A stretch of 64,000 bases of DNA, from positions 54,927 through 118,926 of the forward strand of contig PAZH01000067.1 in the NCBI GenBank assembly GCA_002716125.1, given 5' to 3'. Position 1 is the stretch's first letter; each line of letters starts with the position of its first letter. Of this stretch, positions 9,026-18,008 are shown piece after piece. The translations under genes were made by a program, and so were the position numbers. The stretch is from Rhodospirillaceae bacterium (GTDB lineage Bacteria; Pseudomonadota; Alphaproteobacteria; UBA8366). The notes beneath the pieces were generated by a model that was not told where the DNA came from, searched no databases, and was given only the letters and a program-made list of their open reading frames with translations.

Positions 9026-10711
9026 TTACGCAACCCACTCGCTTACGGGCGCCTTTGCTTCTTGAAGCGGCTGCGAGATCACGTCGACCAAGGTCGGCTC
9101 GTCCGCTTCAACGGCTTCTTTGAGAGCCTGTTCCAAATCACCGGGCTCCCGGACGGTCCAGGTCTTGATCCCATAGGCCGCGGCGACCGCGGCGTGGTCG
9201 GTGCGCGTGAAATCAACCGAAAAATAGCGACCGTCATAACCGCTTTTCTGCCCTGCCTTGATCCAGCCGAAAACGCTGTTCGAGATGACAACCATTGTGA
9301 CGGGGATGCCAAGCCGCCGAATCGTCTCCAACTCGCCAACTGCCATGCCGAAACTCCCGTCGCCCATGACGGCGACGCATTTCGAACCCGATCGCCCATA
9401 ATAGGCGCCCACCACGGCCGGCAAGGCAAAACCAAGCGCGCCGTGCGCCCGATTGCTAATAAAACTTCGGCCCGTCTCGCGGCTTTGGTAATAGGCTGAG
9501 AAATACGGGCACGGTGTACCCGGGTCTGCAACAACGACCGTGTCGGCGGGAAGCACGCGCTGCATGGTATCGACGATCCGCTCAGGCCGGATCGGCACTG
9601 CAGTGGACTTCGCGAGCTCTCTAAACTCGCCGTATTTGTCTTTTCGCGCGCGTGTGACCAATTCCTTCGCACCACCGGCCTCACGTTCTTCGACCGCATT
9701 CAACAAACTCGCGAGCGATAAACGAGCATCACCCACGATAGCCGCATCAGGCCGGTAGTTCGCCCCTATGACACCCGGGTCGACATCTATGTGGATGATC
9801 TTGACCTTGCCTGGGGCCGGATGTTGCCACCGCTCCGTGGTTACCGAGCCGGCGCGGCAACCCACGAAGATGATAAGATCGGCGGCATCGACGACTCGCC
9901 TTGTCGGCATGGTACCGCCGTTGCTGCCGACGACACCTACGGACAACAGATGATCGTCGGCGATACTGCCTTGCCCGCTAATGGTCGTTGCGATTGGCGT
10001 ATCGATCTTCTTGGCAAGCGCTTCCAATTCCTGCTCGGCACCGGAAATCACGACACCGCCACCGCAAATAAACAGAGGCTGTTTCGCCTTGGCGATCAAC
10101 TCCGCCGCCGCTTTAACGGCGTCTGGTTCAGGCCCCGTGCGTCGGGCCGGATACCGCCCATATTCCGGTTCCGCCCAGATGTCCGCCTCGTCCACGGGCT
10201 GACGCTGTACGTCGAACGGCAATCCAATGTGTGCGGACCCGGGCCGTCCGGTGGTCATTTCCTTAAAGGCCCGGCGCATGACGCGCGGTATGTCCACCGC
10301 ATTGTCGATGACCTGCGTGAATTTCGTGAGCGGGCCGAACATCGCTTCTTGATCCAGCTCCGTCAGCGTATAACGACCGCGACCGGAAACCGAAATATCC
10401 GTGGTAATGGCAAGAATCGGGATCGAAGATTCGTTCGCCTCCACCAGACCCGGCGCGATGTATGTCGCCCCGCCGCCGGATGGGCCTTCGCAGACACCGA
10501 CTCGACCGGTCACGCGCGCATAAGCATCCGCCATATACCCGGCATGCCGCTCGTCCCGGGTCAAAACGTGGGTCATGTCGCCCGCGGTCCGATAAAGCGC
10601 ATCATAGAAGGGCAAGCTGGTATCGCCGCAAAGTCCGAAGATCACGTTCACGCCGTGTAATTTCAACATGCGGACCATCGCTTCGCCGCCGGTAATTTGA
10701 TTTGTGGCCAC
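9026..10711 (-). CDS. ThDP-dependent enzyme, acetolactate synthase-like
   Basis: This 561-residue protein starts at GTG 10711. That start is supported by AGGAGG about 7 nt upstream; the longer open frame to 10972 overlaps an opposite-strand gene and looks non-coding. The three ThDP domains are present: Pyr domain with the cofactor-activating Glu (E54 in TRDERHAGYMADA), a central DHS domain (about 190-320) and a PP domain with GDGSF...N for Mg-ThDP. It resembles acetolactate synthase, benzoylformate decarboxylase and glyoxylate carboligase relatives. Without a regulatory small subunit or ilvC beside it, a biosynthetic role is unlikely. The substrate is unknown, probably a 2-oxo acid. Confidence 0.85.
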   Translation of the reverse strand: MATNQITGGEAMVRMLKLHGVNVIFGLCGDTSLPFYDALYRTAGDMTHVLTRDERHAGYMADAYARVTGRVGVCEGPSGGGATYIAPGLVEANESSIPILAITTDISVSGRGRYTLTELDQEAMFGPLTKFTQVIDNAVDIPRVMRRAFKEMTTGRPGSAHIGLPFDVQRQPVDEADIWAEPEYGRYPARRTGPEPDAVKAAAELIAKAKQPLFICGGGVVISGAEQELEALAKKIDTPIATTISGQGSIADDHLLSVGVVGSNGGTMPTRRVVDAADLIIFVGCRAGSVTTERWQHPAPGKVKIIHIDVDPGVIGANYRPDAAIVGDARLSLASLLNAVEEREAGGAKELVTRARKDKYGEFRELAKSTAVPIRPERIVDTMQRVLPADTVVVADPGTPCPYFSAYYQSRETGRSFISNRAHGALGFALPAVVGAYYGRSGSKCVAVMGDGSFGMAVGELETIRRLGIPVTMVVISNSVFGWIKAGQKSGYDGRYFSVDFTRTDHAAVAAAYGIKTWTVREPGDLEQALKEAVEADEPTLVDVISQPLQEAKAPVSEWVA

Positions 10712-10883
10712 TTTCCGCCCTCCTCGTTTACTGCGTCCGTGATGCCATTGTTCACTGGGATTCGCAAATCTCGGAAAGAACCCCGCTGCGAACTTATTCT
10801 CGCGAAAGTTCGCAGCGGGACGAATTGTCACCCCCGACGCTTTCTTGTTGCGGCGCAGCAAAATACTGCTTATGTGCATCGCT

Positions 10884-11261
10884 ATGGAATATCGACATGG
10901 CCAAGGCTTCCCGCTTAGACCGATGATTTCGGGTTTCCGAAAACGGTGCCCGAATTGCGGGAAAACGCACATCTTTCAAAGCTACCTGAAACCCGTTTCG
11001 ATTTGCAGTTCGTGCAATATGAAAATTGGCGAATTCAGGACGGACGATATCGCCCCATACTTTACGATTCTTATCGTCGGCCACATTGTCGTGCCGCTCC
11101 TCCTCGTACTGGAGAAGGCGTATCATCCGCCGATGTGGATTCATTACGCCATTTGGCCGGCGCTTACCGTTATTTTGACGCTCTGGTGCCTGCCGCGCAT
11201 CAAGGGGGCCGCTATCGCAGTTATGTGGCATCTCGGCCTGAGAGGCGACGAAACCCAATAA
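10884..11261 (+). CDS. DUF983 membrane protein
   Basis: This is a protein of about 125 residues. An N-terminal zinc-ribbon-like pair, RCPNCGK and CSSCNM, is followed by the family-defining acidic step DDIAPYFTILIVGHIVVP. Two transmembrane helices follow (about 50-70 and 80-105 from this start). DUF983 proteins are small inner-membrane proteins common in Alphaproteobacteria and often linked to cytochrome oxidase biogenesis, but no role is proven. The start is uncertain: ATG 10884 is chosen because family proteins begin shortly before the first CxxC, while ATG 10872 and TTG 10845 are also in frame. Transcribed divergently from the ThDP gene. Confidence 0.75.
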   Translation: MEYRHGQGFPLRPMISGFRKRCPNCGKTHIFQSYLKPVSICSSCNMKIGEFRTDDIAPYFTILIVGHIVVPLLLVLEKAYHPPMWIHYAIWPALTVILTLWCLPRIKGAAIAVMWHLGLRGDETQ

Positions 11262-11283
11262 ATATCGCTCTGACTTGAAAGAG

Positions 11284-11772
11284 TTAGGAGCCTCTTTGCG
11301 TTTTCCACGCGCGAGCCATTGCTTGCGCCTTCGCAATTTGATCCGCCGTCATGCCGGCCGCCAAAGATTGACGCTTATTGGATGCAGCGGCCCGTAAATC
11401 CTGTGCCGGCTGATCGGTCATCAGAACCGTATACCAACGGTAAGCTTGGATCGAATCGGCGCGAACGCCTTCGCCCTTTTCATACATCCGGGCGAGTTCG
11501 AGCATGCACACGAAACCCGCTCTTTCCCGCGCCAACTGAGCGCCGAGAAAGAACGCATCCCGGGCGTTGACCATATTTCCACGCTTTTTCTGAAGCCCGC
11601 CATAAAAGTAGCATGCGATATCGTCGGACCGATTGACGCACATTTCGAAAAGGTCTGCGGGAACCGCCCTAATGTAACGCTGGAATTTTCCCTGGGCACT
11701 CGCTTGGCCGACCGCGCCGAGGACGGCACAGAAGCCAATGACCCACAGGAAGTTTGATATTCTTCCCGACAT
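11284..11772 (-). CDS. Secreted Sel1-like repeat protein
   Basis: This 162-residue protein begins at ATG 11772 (an ATG eight codons earlier is also in frame). It opens with an N-terminal signal sequence (ISNFLWVIGFCAVLGAVGQ ending ASAQG, likely cleaved after ASA). The body is helical with Sel1/TPR-like repeats, for example ARMYEKGEGVRADSIQAYRWY. Cysteines in CVNRSDDIACYFYGG may form a periplasmic disulfide. Sel1-like proteins act as periplasmic scaffolds; no specific partner can be inferred here. It is convergent with the DUF983 gene (22 bp apart) and downstream of the leuDC tandem, separated by a gap of about 140 bp. Confidence 0.7.
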   Translation of the reverse strand: MSGRISNFLWVIGFCAVLGAVGQASAQGKFQRYIRAVPADLFEMCVNRSDDIACYFYGGLQKKRGNMVNARDAFFLGAQLARERAGFVCMLELARMYEKGEGVRADSIQAYRWYTVLMTDQPAQDLRAAASNKRQSLAAGMTADQIAKAQAMARAWKTQRGS

Positions 11773-11914
11773 TTCCGTTTTGTACCAAACAAGCATCTGC
11801 AGAACGCAGGTCTAATTCCGTTAACTTAATTGCAGCAATAATACCACAAATTGCTGCCGATTTCATCGGTGCTCGCGCAATTGTGAGCGTTGCGGGCATC
11901 AATGATCTACAGTT

Positions 11915-12526
11915 TTAAGGATACATCCAGCGACTGACATCTTCGTGACGTGCCTCGAATATTTTGATGTCTTCCTCGTATTCGAGCGTCAAACTGATGT
12001 CATCCAGGCCTTTCAGCAAGCGATGCTTATCGAACGGGTCGATATCGAACGAATGCGTCGCGCCGTCCGGCCCGATCACACTCTGGCTCTCCAGGTCGAC
12101 CGATATTTCCGTACCGGGGGCGGCATGCAATTGTTGTCGCATCTCGTTGCAAACCGCTTCGTCCAGAACGACCGGAACAACACCGTTTTTCTTGCAGTTA
12201 TTGTAATGAATATCCGCAATCGAAGGTGCGATGACCGAGCGAATGCCGTTCGCCGCCATCGTATAGACCGCATTCTCACGCGAAGAACCGCAACCCCAAT
12301 TCACATCCGTCACAAGAATCTTCGCCTCGTTAAACGGCGGTGTATTGAAAATGAAGTCCTTTTCCGAACCGTCTTCGTTAAAGCGCAAATCATGGAGAAA
12401 GAATTTTGGATAGTCCGGATCGTCCTGTGCCATTCGGACGAAGCGGACGGGAATGATTTGGTCGGTATCGCAGTTCGGAATATCGATCGGCACCGCAATG
12501 GCTTTGAAGGAAGTGAACGGCTCCAT
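11915..12526 (-). CDS. leuD: LeuD-type hydro-lyase small subunit, copy 1
   Basis: This is a 203-residue isopropylmalate-isomerase-type small subunit (aconitase swivel domain). I chose ATG 12526 (MEPFTSFKAIAVPIDIPN) over a longer frame that runs back into the partner gene. The substrate-loop signature DVNWGCGSSREN and CDTDQIIP are present. It starts 2 bases after the TAA of its large-subunit partner, so the two are co-translated. Together they isomerise or dehydrate/hydrate 2- and 3-substituted malates via a 4Fe-4S cluster in the large subunit. No leuA or leuB is nearby, so the leucine pathway is only the default label; citraconate or dimethylmalate-type substrates are equally possible. Confidence 0.85.
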   Translation of the reverse strand: MEPFTSFKAIAVPIDIPNCDTDQIIPVRFVRMAQDDPDYPKFFLHDLRFNEDGSEKDFIFNTPPFNEAKILVTDVNWGCGSSRENAVYTMAANGIRSVIAPSIADIHYNNCKKNGVVPVVLDEAVCNEMRQQLHAAPGTEISVDLESQSVIGPDGATHSFDIDPFDKHRLLKGLDDISLTLEYEEDIKIFEARHEDVSRWMYP

Positions 12527-12528
12527 GA

Positions 12529-13935
12529 TTATTCTCCTTCCATCAATTTGCGTACATCGGTGATCTGTCCCGTGACGGACGCCGCGACGGCCATCGCCGG
12601 GCTCACCAAATGCGTGCGGCTTCCGGGGCCCTGTCGCCCTCGAAAGTTCCGGTTGTTGGTAGCCGCGACGCGTTCGCCAGACCCCACGATATCGCCGTTC
12701 AAGGCGCAACACATGGAACAGCCGGGTTGACGCCACTGCATCCCCGCATCGATGAAGACTTGGTCGAGTCCCTCTTCTTCGGCTTGTTTCTTTACCAAAC
12801 CGGAACCCGGCACGATCAATGTCTCAACTTGGGCCTTACGGCCCTTGGCGATCGCCGCCGCGGCCCGTAAATCTTCGATCCGTGCATTGGTACACGCACC
12901 GACGAATACCTTATCGACCTTGATATCCGTCATCGGCATACCGGGTGTCAGGTCCATATAATCAAGTGAACTCTCGATATCGGCTTTGCGGTCACTATCC
13001 GACTCGCGCGCCGGATCCGGGACATTACCCGTCACTTGGATGACATCCTGCGGGCTGGTCCCCCAACTCACCATCGGTGCGATTTCCGCAGCATCCAGCG
13101 TCACTTCTCGATCGAAATGCGCATCCGCATCCGAGTTCATATCGCGCCATGCCGCCAGCGCCAGGTCCCATTTCTCGCCGGACGGCGTGTAGGGCCGTCC
13201 CTTAACGTATTCGATGGTCGCCTCGTCAATCGGCATCAGACCAAATCGGGCGCCGGCTTCGATGGTCATATTGCTCATCGTCATCCGGCCCTCCATCGAC
13301 ATGGCGGAAATCGCCGAGCCCGCATACTCGATGGCATATCCGGTCCCGCCAGCCGTTCCGATCTCGCCGATGACCGCCAGAATAACGTCCTTCGCGGTCA
13401 CCCCATATCCGAGTTCACCTTCGATATTGATCCGCATCTGTTTGGGTTTTTCTTGCCAGATGGTCTGCGTCGCCAGGACATGTTCGACTTCGGACGTACC
13501 GATCCCGAATGCGATACAGCCGAGCGCGCCATTCGTCGAAGTATGAGAATCGCCGCAAACCACGATAAGACCCGGCAAGGTGATGCCTTGCTCCGGTCCC
13601 ACGACGTGCACAATGCCGTGGCGATCGTCGGTGAGGTCGAAATGCACGACACCGAAGTTCTTCGAATGTCGTTCCAACTCCTCCACCGGAATTCGCATCA
13701 CATCTTCGGTAATCTCCTCCACCTTCGTGACGGTCGTCGGCACGCTGTGATCCGGCATCGCGAAATTTTGTTTCGGTTTTCGAACCGAGCGGCCTTGCGC
13801 CACAAGCGCGTCATACGCGCGGTGTTGCCAGTCGGGCAACAGTTGGCGATCGACATACAACAATGTCTTGCCGTCATCCCGCGCAACGACAACGTGGTTG
13901 TCCCAAATTTTCTCGAACAGCGTCTTACCGGCCAT
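12529..13935 (-). CDS. leuC: LeuC-type hydro-lyase large subunit, copy 1
   Basis: This is a 468-residue aconitase-superfamily large subunit. The 4Fe-4S ligands are visible: Cys in VGACTNARIEDL (about 347) and both Cys in GCSMCC (about 407 and 410). GDSHTSTNGALG is also present. Length is standard for bacterial LeuC. It is upstream of and coupled to leuD copy 1. A second complete leuC-leuD pair lies immediately upstream in the same orientation (25 bp to its stop). The sequence differs from copy 2 throughout, so this is an old duplication or two separately acquired pairs rather than a recent copy. Confidence 0.9.
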   Translation of the reverse strand: MAGKTLFEKIWDNHVVVARDDGKTLLYVDRQLLPDWQHRAYDALVAQGRSVRKPKQNFAMPDHSVPTTVTKVEEITEDVMRIPVEELERHSKNFGVVHFDLTDDRHGIVHVVGPEQGITLPGLIVVCGDSHTSTNGALGCIAFGIGTSEVEHVLATQTIWQEKPKQMRINIEGELGYGVTAKDVILAVIGEIGTAGGTGYAIEYAGSAISAMSMEGRMTMSNMTIEAGARFGLMPIDEATIEYVKGRPYTPSGEKWDLALAAWRDMNSDADAHFDREVTLDAAEIAPMVSWGTSPQDVIQVTGNVPDPARESDSDRKADIESSLDYMDLTPGMPMTDIKVDKVFVGACTNARIEDLRAAAAIAKGRKAQVETLIVPGSGLVKKQAEEEGLDQVFIDAGMQWRQPGCSMCCALNGDIVGSGERVAATNNRNFRGRQGPGSRTHLVSPAMAVAASVTGQITDVRKLMEGE

Positions 13936-13960
13936 ACTTATTCACTCCTTATCGCGGCGT

Positions 13961-14563
13961 TTAAGCGTCGCCGTGCAGCCAATCGTATTCGGCCTTATGT
14001 TTTGCTTCAAAAGCATCGAATTGGTCGTCGTATTCTCGCGTCACACCGTAATCGTCAAGACCGTTGAGCATGCGATACTTGTCGAACGGATCGATTTCGA
14101 ACGCATAGGACGTGCCGTCCGGTCCGCTGACGGTTTGCGCCTCTAAATCGAACGCGACTTCGGCGCCCGGCTTTTCATGTAATTGCTGACGCAAGGTGTC
14201 GCAATCGTCACGTGACAATCGCACCGGTAAAACACCCCACTTTAGACAATTATTGTAGTGAATGTCGCCAAAACTGGGCGCAACAACGGCGCGGATACCG
14301 TTCGCATTCAAAGCATAAACAGCCCCTTCGCGCGACGACCCGCAGCCCCAGTTAACGTCCGCGACGACAACCTTGCCCTCGTTATAAGGCGCTTTGTTAA
14401 AAATGAATGCCGGGTCCCTTCGCAGGTCATGCCAAAGAAAGGTATGCATCTCCGGATCCTTGCGATCCTTCCGCAGAAATCGAGCCGGAATGATCTGATC
14501 CGTGTCGCAATTGATGATATCGATCGGAATACCGATCCCTTTGAATGTCGTGAAGGCATCCAT
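13961..14563 (-). CDS. leuD: LeuD-type hydro-lyase small subunit, copy 2
   Basis: This is a 200-residue small subunit with DVNWGCGSSREG and CDTDQIIPARF. It starts 3 bases after the stop of leuC copy 2 (14567). Compared with copy 1 it lacks several residues in the segment after IPARFLRKDRKDP, where copy 1 has a longer loop. This is near the region that contacts the substrate, so specificity may differ. The four genes 11915-15970 appear to form one transcript leuC2-leuD2-leuC1-leuD1, read from the promoter region shared with PhoX (15971-16088). Confidence 0.85.
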   Translation of the reverse strand: MDAFTTFKGIGIPIDIINCDTDQIIPARFLRKDRKDPEMHTFLWHDLRRDPAFIFNKAPYNEGKVVVADVNWGCGSSREGAVYALNANGIRAVVAPSFGDIHYNNCLKWGVLPVRLSRDDCDTLRQQLHEKPGAEVAFDLEAQTVSGPDGTSYAFEIDPFDKYRMLNGLDDYGVTREYDDQFDAFEAKHKAEYDWLHGDA

Positions 14564-14566
14564 CGT

Positions 14567-15970
14567 CTAACCCTCCATCAATTTTCGAACGTCGGTAAAG
14601 GTGCCCGTCACTGCGGCGGCCGCTGCCATGGCCGGGCTGACGAGATGCGTGCGGCTGCCGACTCCCTGACGGCCACGGAAATTCCGATTGCTTGTGGAAG
14701 CCGAGCGCTCTCCCGGTTCCAGCAAATCGCCATTCATCCCGACGCACATGGAACAACCGGGTAAGCGCCATTCCATACCGGCATCGGTAAAAATCTTATC
14801 GAGACCTTCCGCTTCCGCCTGCTTCTTGACGAGGCCGGAGCCCGGCGAAATCAACGTCGAGACCACCGCGCGGCGCCCTTTCGCGACCGCAGCCGCGGAC
14901 CGCAAGTCTTCGATACGGGCGTTCGTGCAAGAGCCTATGAAAACCTTATCGACCTTGATCTCATCGATCCGCGTACCTGGTTTGAGGTCCATGTAATCAA
15001 GCGTCGCCTCCATCTCCGCACGTTTCTCGGTGTCCGCCTCAGAGGATGGTTCCGGAATGGCTTCGGTCACTGGGGCCGCCCATTGCGGCGAATTTCCCCA
15101 GGTCACCATTGGTGCAATGGCATTACCGTCGACCGTGTGTTCGGTGTCGAACGTGGCGTCGTCATCGGACGGCAGCTCACGCCAAAAGTCGACAGCCTTA
15201 TCCCATGCAGCGCCCTTCGGTGCGTACGGACGACCTTCGATATATTCTAGCGTCGTCGTATCCGGGGCCACCATGCCAATCCGCGAGCCGGCTTCGATGG
15301 TCATATTGCACAGCGTCAGTCGGCCTTCCATCGAGAGGTCGCGAATGGCCGATCCCGCATACTCAATGGCATGCCCGGTACCACCGGCCGCACTGATCTG
15401 GCGGATGATCGCAATGATGACGTCCTTGCCTGAAACGCCGAAGCCAAGCTTACCGTCGACCGTAATTCGCATGGTCTTCGGACGCCGCTGCCAAATGGCT
15501 TGCGTGGCCAGAACATGTGCGACCTCGGATGCGCCGATACCAAAGGAAATGCAGCCGAGGGCACCGTGCGTTGAGGTATGGCTGTCACCGCAGCAGAGGA
15601 CGATCCCCGGAAGCGTAATCCCTTGCTCCGGACCGACGACATGCGCGATCCCTTGCCGCTCGTCGAGCCAGGGGAACAATGTGACGCCGAACTCTTCGCA
15701 GTTCTCGTCGATCGCCATCGAGATTTCCGTCGCACGAGGATCCGGCACATCGCGTAAGTCCGCGGACTTTGTCGGCGTATAGTGATCAGGTGTTGCAAAG
15801 GTTTGCTTCGGTCGGCGCACCGTTCGCCCGTGTTCGCGCAGTTGACCGAACGCGTTAAACGAACCGTCATGGCAAAGGTGCCGGTCGATATAGATCAACG
15901 ACTGCCCGCCTTCTCGCTCGGCAATGACATGCCGATCCCAAATTTTTTCGAAAAGAGTCTTGCCGGCCAT
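14567..15970 (-). CDS. leuC: LeuC-type hydro-lyase large subunit, copy 2
   Basis: This 467-residue aconitase-fold large subunit has a complete set of iron-sulfur ligands: SCTNARIEDL and GCSMCVGMNGD. GDSHTSTHGALG is also present. It is the first gene of the tandem hydro-lyase operon and is divergent from the PhoX-type gene with a spacer of about 118 bp. Full-length and without lesions, so both copies are probably functional. Neither leuB (dehydrogenase) nor leuA (synthase) is in the window, unlike a classical leucine operon. Confidence 0.9.
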   Translation of the reverse strand: MAGKTLFEKIWDRHVIAEREGGQSLIYIDRHLCHDGSFNAFGQLREHGRTVRRPKQTFATPDHYTPTKSADLRDVPDPRATEISMAIDENCEEFGVTLFPWLDERQGIAHVVGPEQGITLPGIVLCCGDSHTSTHGALGCISFGIGASEVAHVLATQAIWQRRPKTMRITVDGKLGFGVSGKDVIIAIIRQISAAGGTGHAIEYAGSAIRDLSMEGRLTLCNMTIEAGSRIGMVAPDTTTLEYIEGRPYAPKGAAWDKAVDFWRELPSDDDATFDTEHTVDGNAIAPMVTWGNSPQWAAPVTEAIPEPSSEADTEKRAEMEATLDYMDLKPGTRIDEIKVDKVFIGSCTNARIEDLRSAAAVAKGRRAVVSTLISPGSGLVKKQAEAEGLDKIFTDAGMEWRLPGCSMCVGMNGDLLEPGERSASTSNRNFRGRQGVGSRTHLVSPAMAAAAAVTGTFTDVRKLMEG

Positions 15971-16088
15971 GGCCGTGCACTCCCTGATTTTATTGAAATT
16001 TCACAAGAGTGAAATCTAGCGTTCGCCCTCCGGATAGCAAATATTAGACGCACGAGAGAAATACGGCGACGATCAACAAACGGACTCC

Positions 16089-17918
16089 ATGATGCCGGCT
16101 GGAAAAGAGCCAGAATTCACGAAATTGGCGGAACGCGCGCTCACGCGCCGGGAAGCGCTAATGAGCACCGCAGCGTTCGTCATCGGGACGGCGACGTTCT
16201 TGCCGTCCCAAGCTTTCGCCGCAGGCCGGCATGACTTTACCGCGGTGGCCGCGAATACTCTGGACACCGTGACCGTACCCAAGGGTTTCAGCTGGCACGT
16301 CGTCGCCAGTTGGGGCGACCCGCTGTGGTCCGACGGCGAGGCATTCGATCACGAGAGCCGAGGTACGGGCGCCAGTCAGGAACGAGCCTTCGGTGACAAC
16401 AATGACGGGATGGAACTGTTCCGGAGCGGCGACCGCAATATCCTCGCCGTCAATAACGAGTTCGTAAATCTCGGAGTCCTTTACGGAAACCGGTCCTTGA
16501 GCCGCCCCGTAGGTGCCGACGACATCCTTAAGGGTAAAGCGGCTCACGGCATCAGCGTGATAGAAATTGCCGAGCGCGACGGCAAATGGGGTGTGGTTTT
16601 GGATTCCCCGTTCAACCGCCGTATTACCGCCGATACGCCTATGGAGATCACCGGCCCCGCCCGGGGTCATGCCTTGCTAAAAACGGCAGCGGATCCCGCC
16701 GGCACACGTGTTCTCGGCACCTTCAACAATTGCGGTAGCGGGCGCACCCCTTGGGGTACGTATTTGACTTGTGAGGAAAACTTCAACGGTTACTTTTCCG
16801 CCAGCGACCCCAACGAACAACTCAACCCCGTCTTCAAGCGATATGGCGTAAAGCATGCGGACAGAGGATTCAGGTGGGCGGCGACCGACGAACGCTTCGA
16901 CATCTCGAAACATCCCAACGAGCCGAATAGGCACGGCTATATCGTGGAAATCGATCCTCTCGACCCGAGTTCTTCGCCCAAAAAGCGTACGGCGCTCGGC
17001 CGTTTCAAACATGAGAATGCGGAGGTCGTTCTCGCTGACGACGGACGCGTCGTCGTCTACATGGGAGACGATGAGCGCGGCGAGTTTCTCTACAAATATG
17101 TTAGCGACGACCGTTATTCCGCCGGTGGCGAAACGGAAAAGCTCCTCGTCTCCGGAACGCTCTACACCGCCCAGTTCGACGACCACGGCAAGGGAAAGTG
17201 GGTGGAGCTAAGCCCGGCAGCGACGGGCATGGCCGACCGAGCGGAAATCTGCATCCACACAAGGCTCGCCGCGTCCGCCGTCAAGGCCACAACTATGGAC
17301 CGCCCGGAATGGGTCGCCGCAAATCCTCTGAGCCCGGAAGTCTATTGCTGCCTTACGAACAACAAACACCGCGGCCGGCGGAAAAATAAGGGCGGCGACG
17401 CGATGCCGGTCGGAGGGCCCAACCCGCGCGAAGCCAACAACTACGGACAGATCGTACGTTGGCGTCCTGAAAACGGCGACCATGGCGCATTAAATTTCAC
17501 ATGGGACCTGTTTGTCGTTGCCGGCAACCCGGTCGTTCACACTGACGCCCGCGCCGGCTCCGCAAACATGACACCCCATAATATGTTCAATGCACCGGAC
17601 GGCCTTGCCTTCGATTCGACCGGCATGCTGTGGATTCAGACCGACGGCAAATACACCGACGAGGGAGATTTTGCCGGGCACGGTCACAATCAAATGCTGG
17701 TCGGCGACCCGGTCACGGGCGAGATCAAGCGGTTCATGGTGGGGCCGAAACAATGCGAAGTCACTGGCATCGCGTGGAGCTTCGACCGCAGAACGCTGTT
17801 TGTCGGCATTCAACACCCCGGCGGCAAAGGTGACGGTCATTTCCCAGGCGGCGGCAATACGGTGCCCCGCTCTTCGGTCATCGCAATTACCAAGGATGAC
17901 GGCGGCACGTTCAGCTAG
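16089..17918 (+). CDS. PhoX-family (DUF839) Tat-exported phosphatase
   Basis: This 609-residue protein has a twin-arginine signal at the N-terminus: R20-R21 in LTRREALMSTAAFV, then a hydrophobic stretch and an A-x-A cleavage site (QAFAAG). Typical PhoX motifs follow: FGDNNDGMELF, ILAVNNEFVN, and NCGSGRTPWGTYLTCEEN, then a beta-propeller-like body. PhoX enzymes are periplasmic Ca/Fe-dependent alkaline phosphatases that release phosphate from organic esters in marine bacteria; DUF839 also includes members of unknown activity. No Pho box was recognised upstream. Start at 16089 or the next Met, 16092. Stop TAG. Confidence 0.85.
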   Translation: MMPAGKEPEFTKLAERALTRREALMSTAAFVIGTATFLPSQAFAAGRHDFTAVAANTLDTVTVPKGFSWHVVASWGDPLWSDGEAFDHESRGTGASQERAFGDNNDGMELFRSGDRNILAVNNEFVNLGVLYGNRSLSRPVGADDILKGKAAHGISVIEIAERDGKWGVVLDSPFNRRITADTPMEITGPARGHALLKTAADPAGTRVLGTFNNCGSGRTPWGTYLTCEENFNGYFSASDPNEQLNPVFKRYGVKHADRGFRWAATDERFDISKHPNEPNRHGYIVEIDPLDPSSSPKKRTALGRFKHENAEVVLADDGRVVVYMGDDERGEFLYKYVSDDRYSAGGETEKLLVSGTLYTAQFDDHGKGKWVELSPAATGMADRAEICIHTRLAASAVKATTMDRPEWVAANPLSPEVYCCLTNNKHRGRRKNKGGDAMPVGGPNPREANNYGQIVRWRPENGDHGALNFTWDLFVVAGNPVVHTDARAGSANMTPHNMFNAPDGLAFDSTGMLWIQTDGKYTDEGDFAGHGHNQMLVGDPVTGEIKRFMVGPKQCEVTGIAWSFDRRTLFVGIQHPGGKGDGHFPGGGNTVPRSSVIAITKDDGGTFS

Positions 17919-18008
17919 CGACCGCCCTCTCCCGCGAACAGTGCTATCGTCTCCGCTTACGATGCCGTGAATGCAGGGCCCCGCAACGGCAACCGCCGGA
18001 CGGCCCCA

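Noticed and set aside
9791..10660. 289-residue plus-strand frame opposite the ThDP gene
   Set aside because: Antisense to a ThDP enzyme with complete cofactor motifs; no signature of its own.
10712..10972. N-terminal extension of the ThDP gene
   Set aside because: The GTG at 10711 has a strong SD, and the extension overlaps the DUF983 gene and lacks family sequence.
12527..12736. N-terminal extension of leuD copy 1
   Set aside because: It lies in the other frame of leuC1, and family proteins start at MEPFTSFKAIAVP.
13036..14067. 343-residue plus-strand frame opposite leuC1 and leuD2
   Set aside because: It is antisense to two clearly conserved genes, has His/Arg-rich composition typical of reverse-complement shadows, and no domain.
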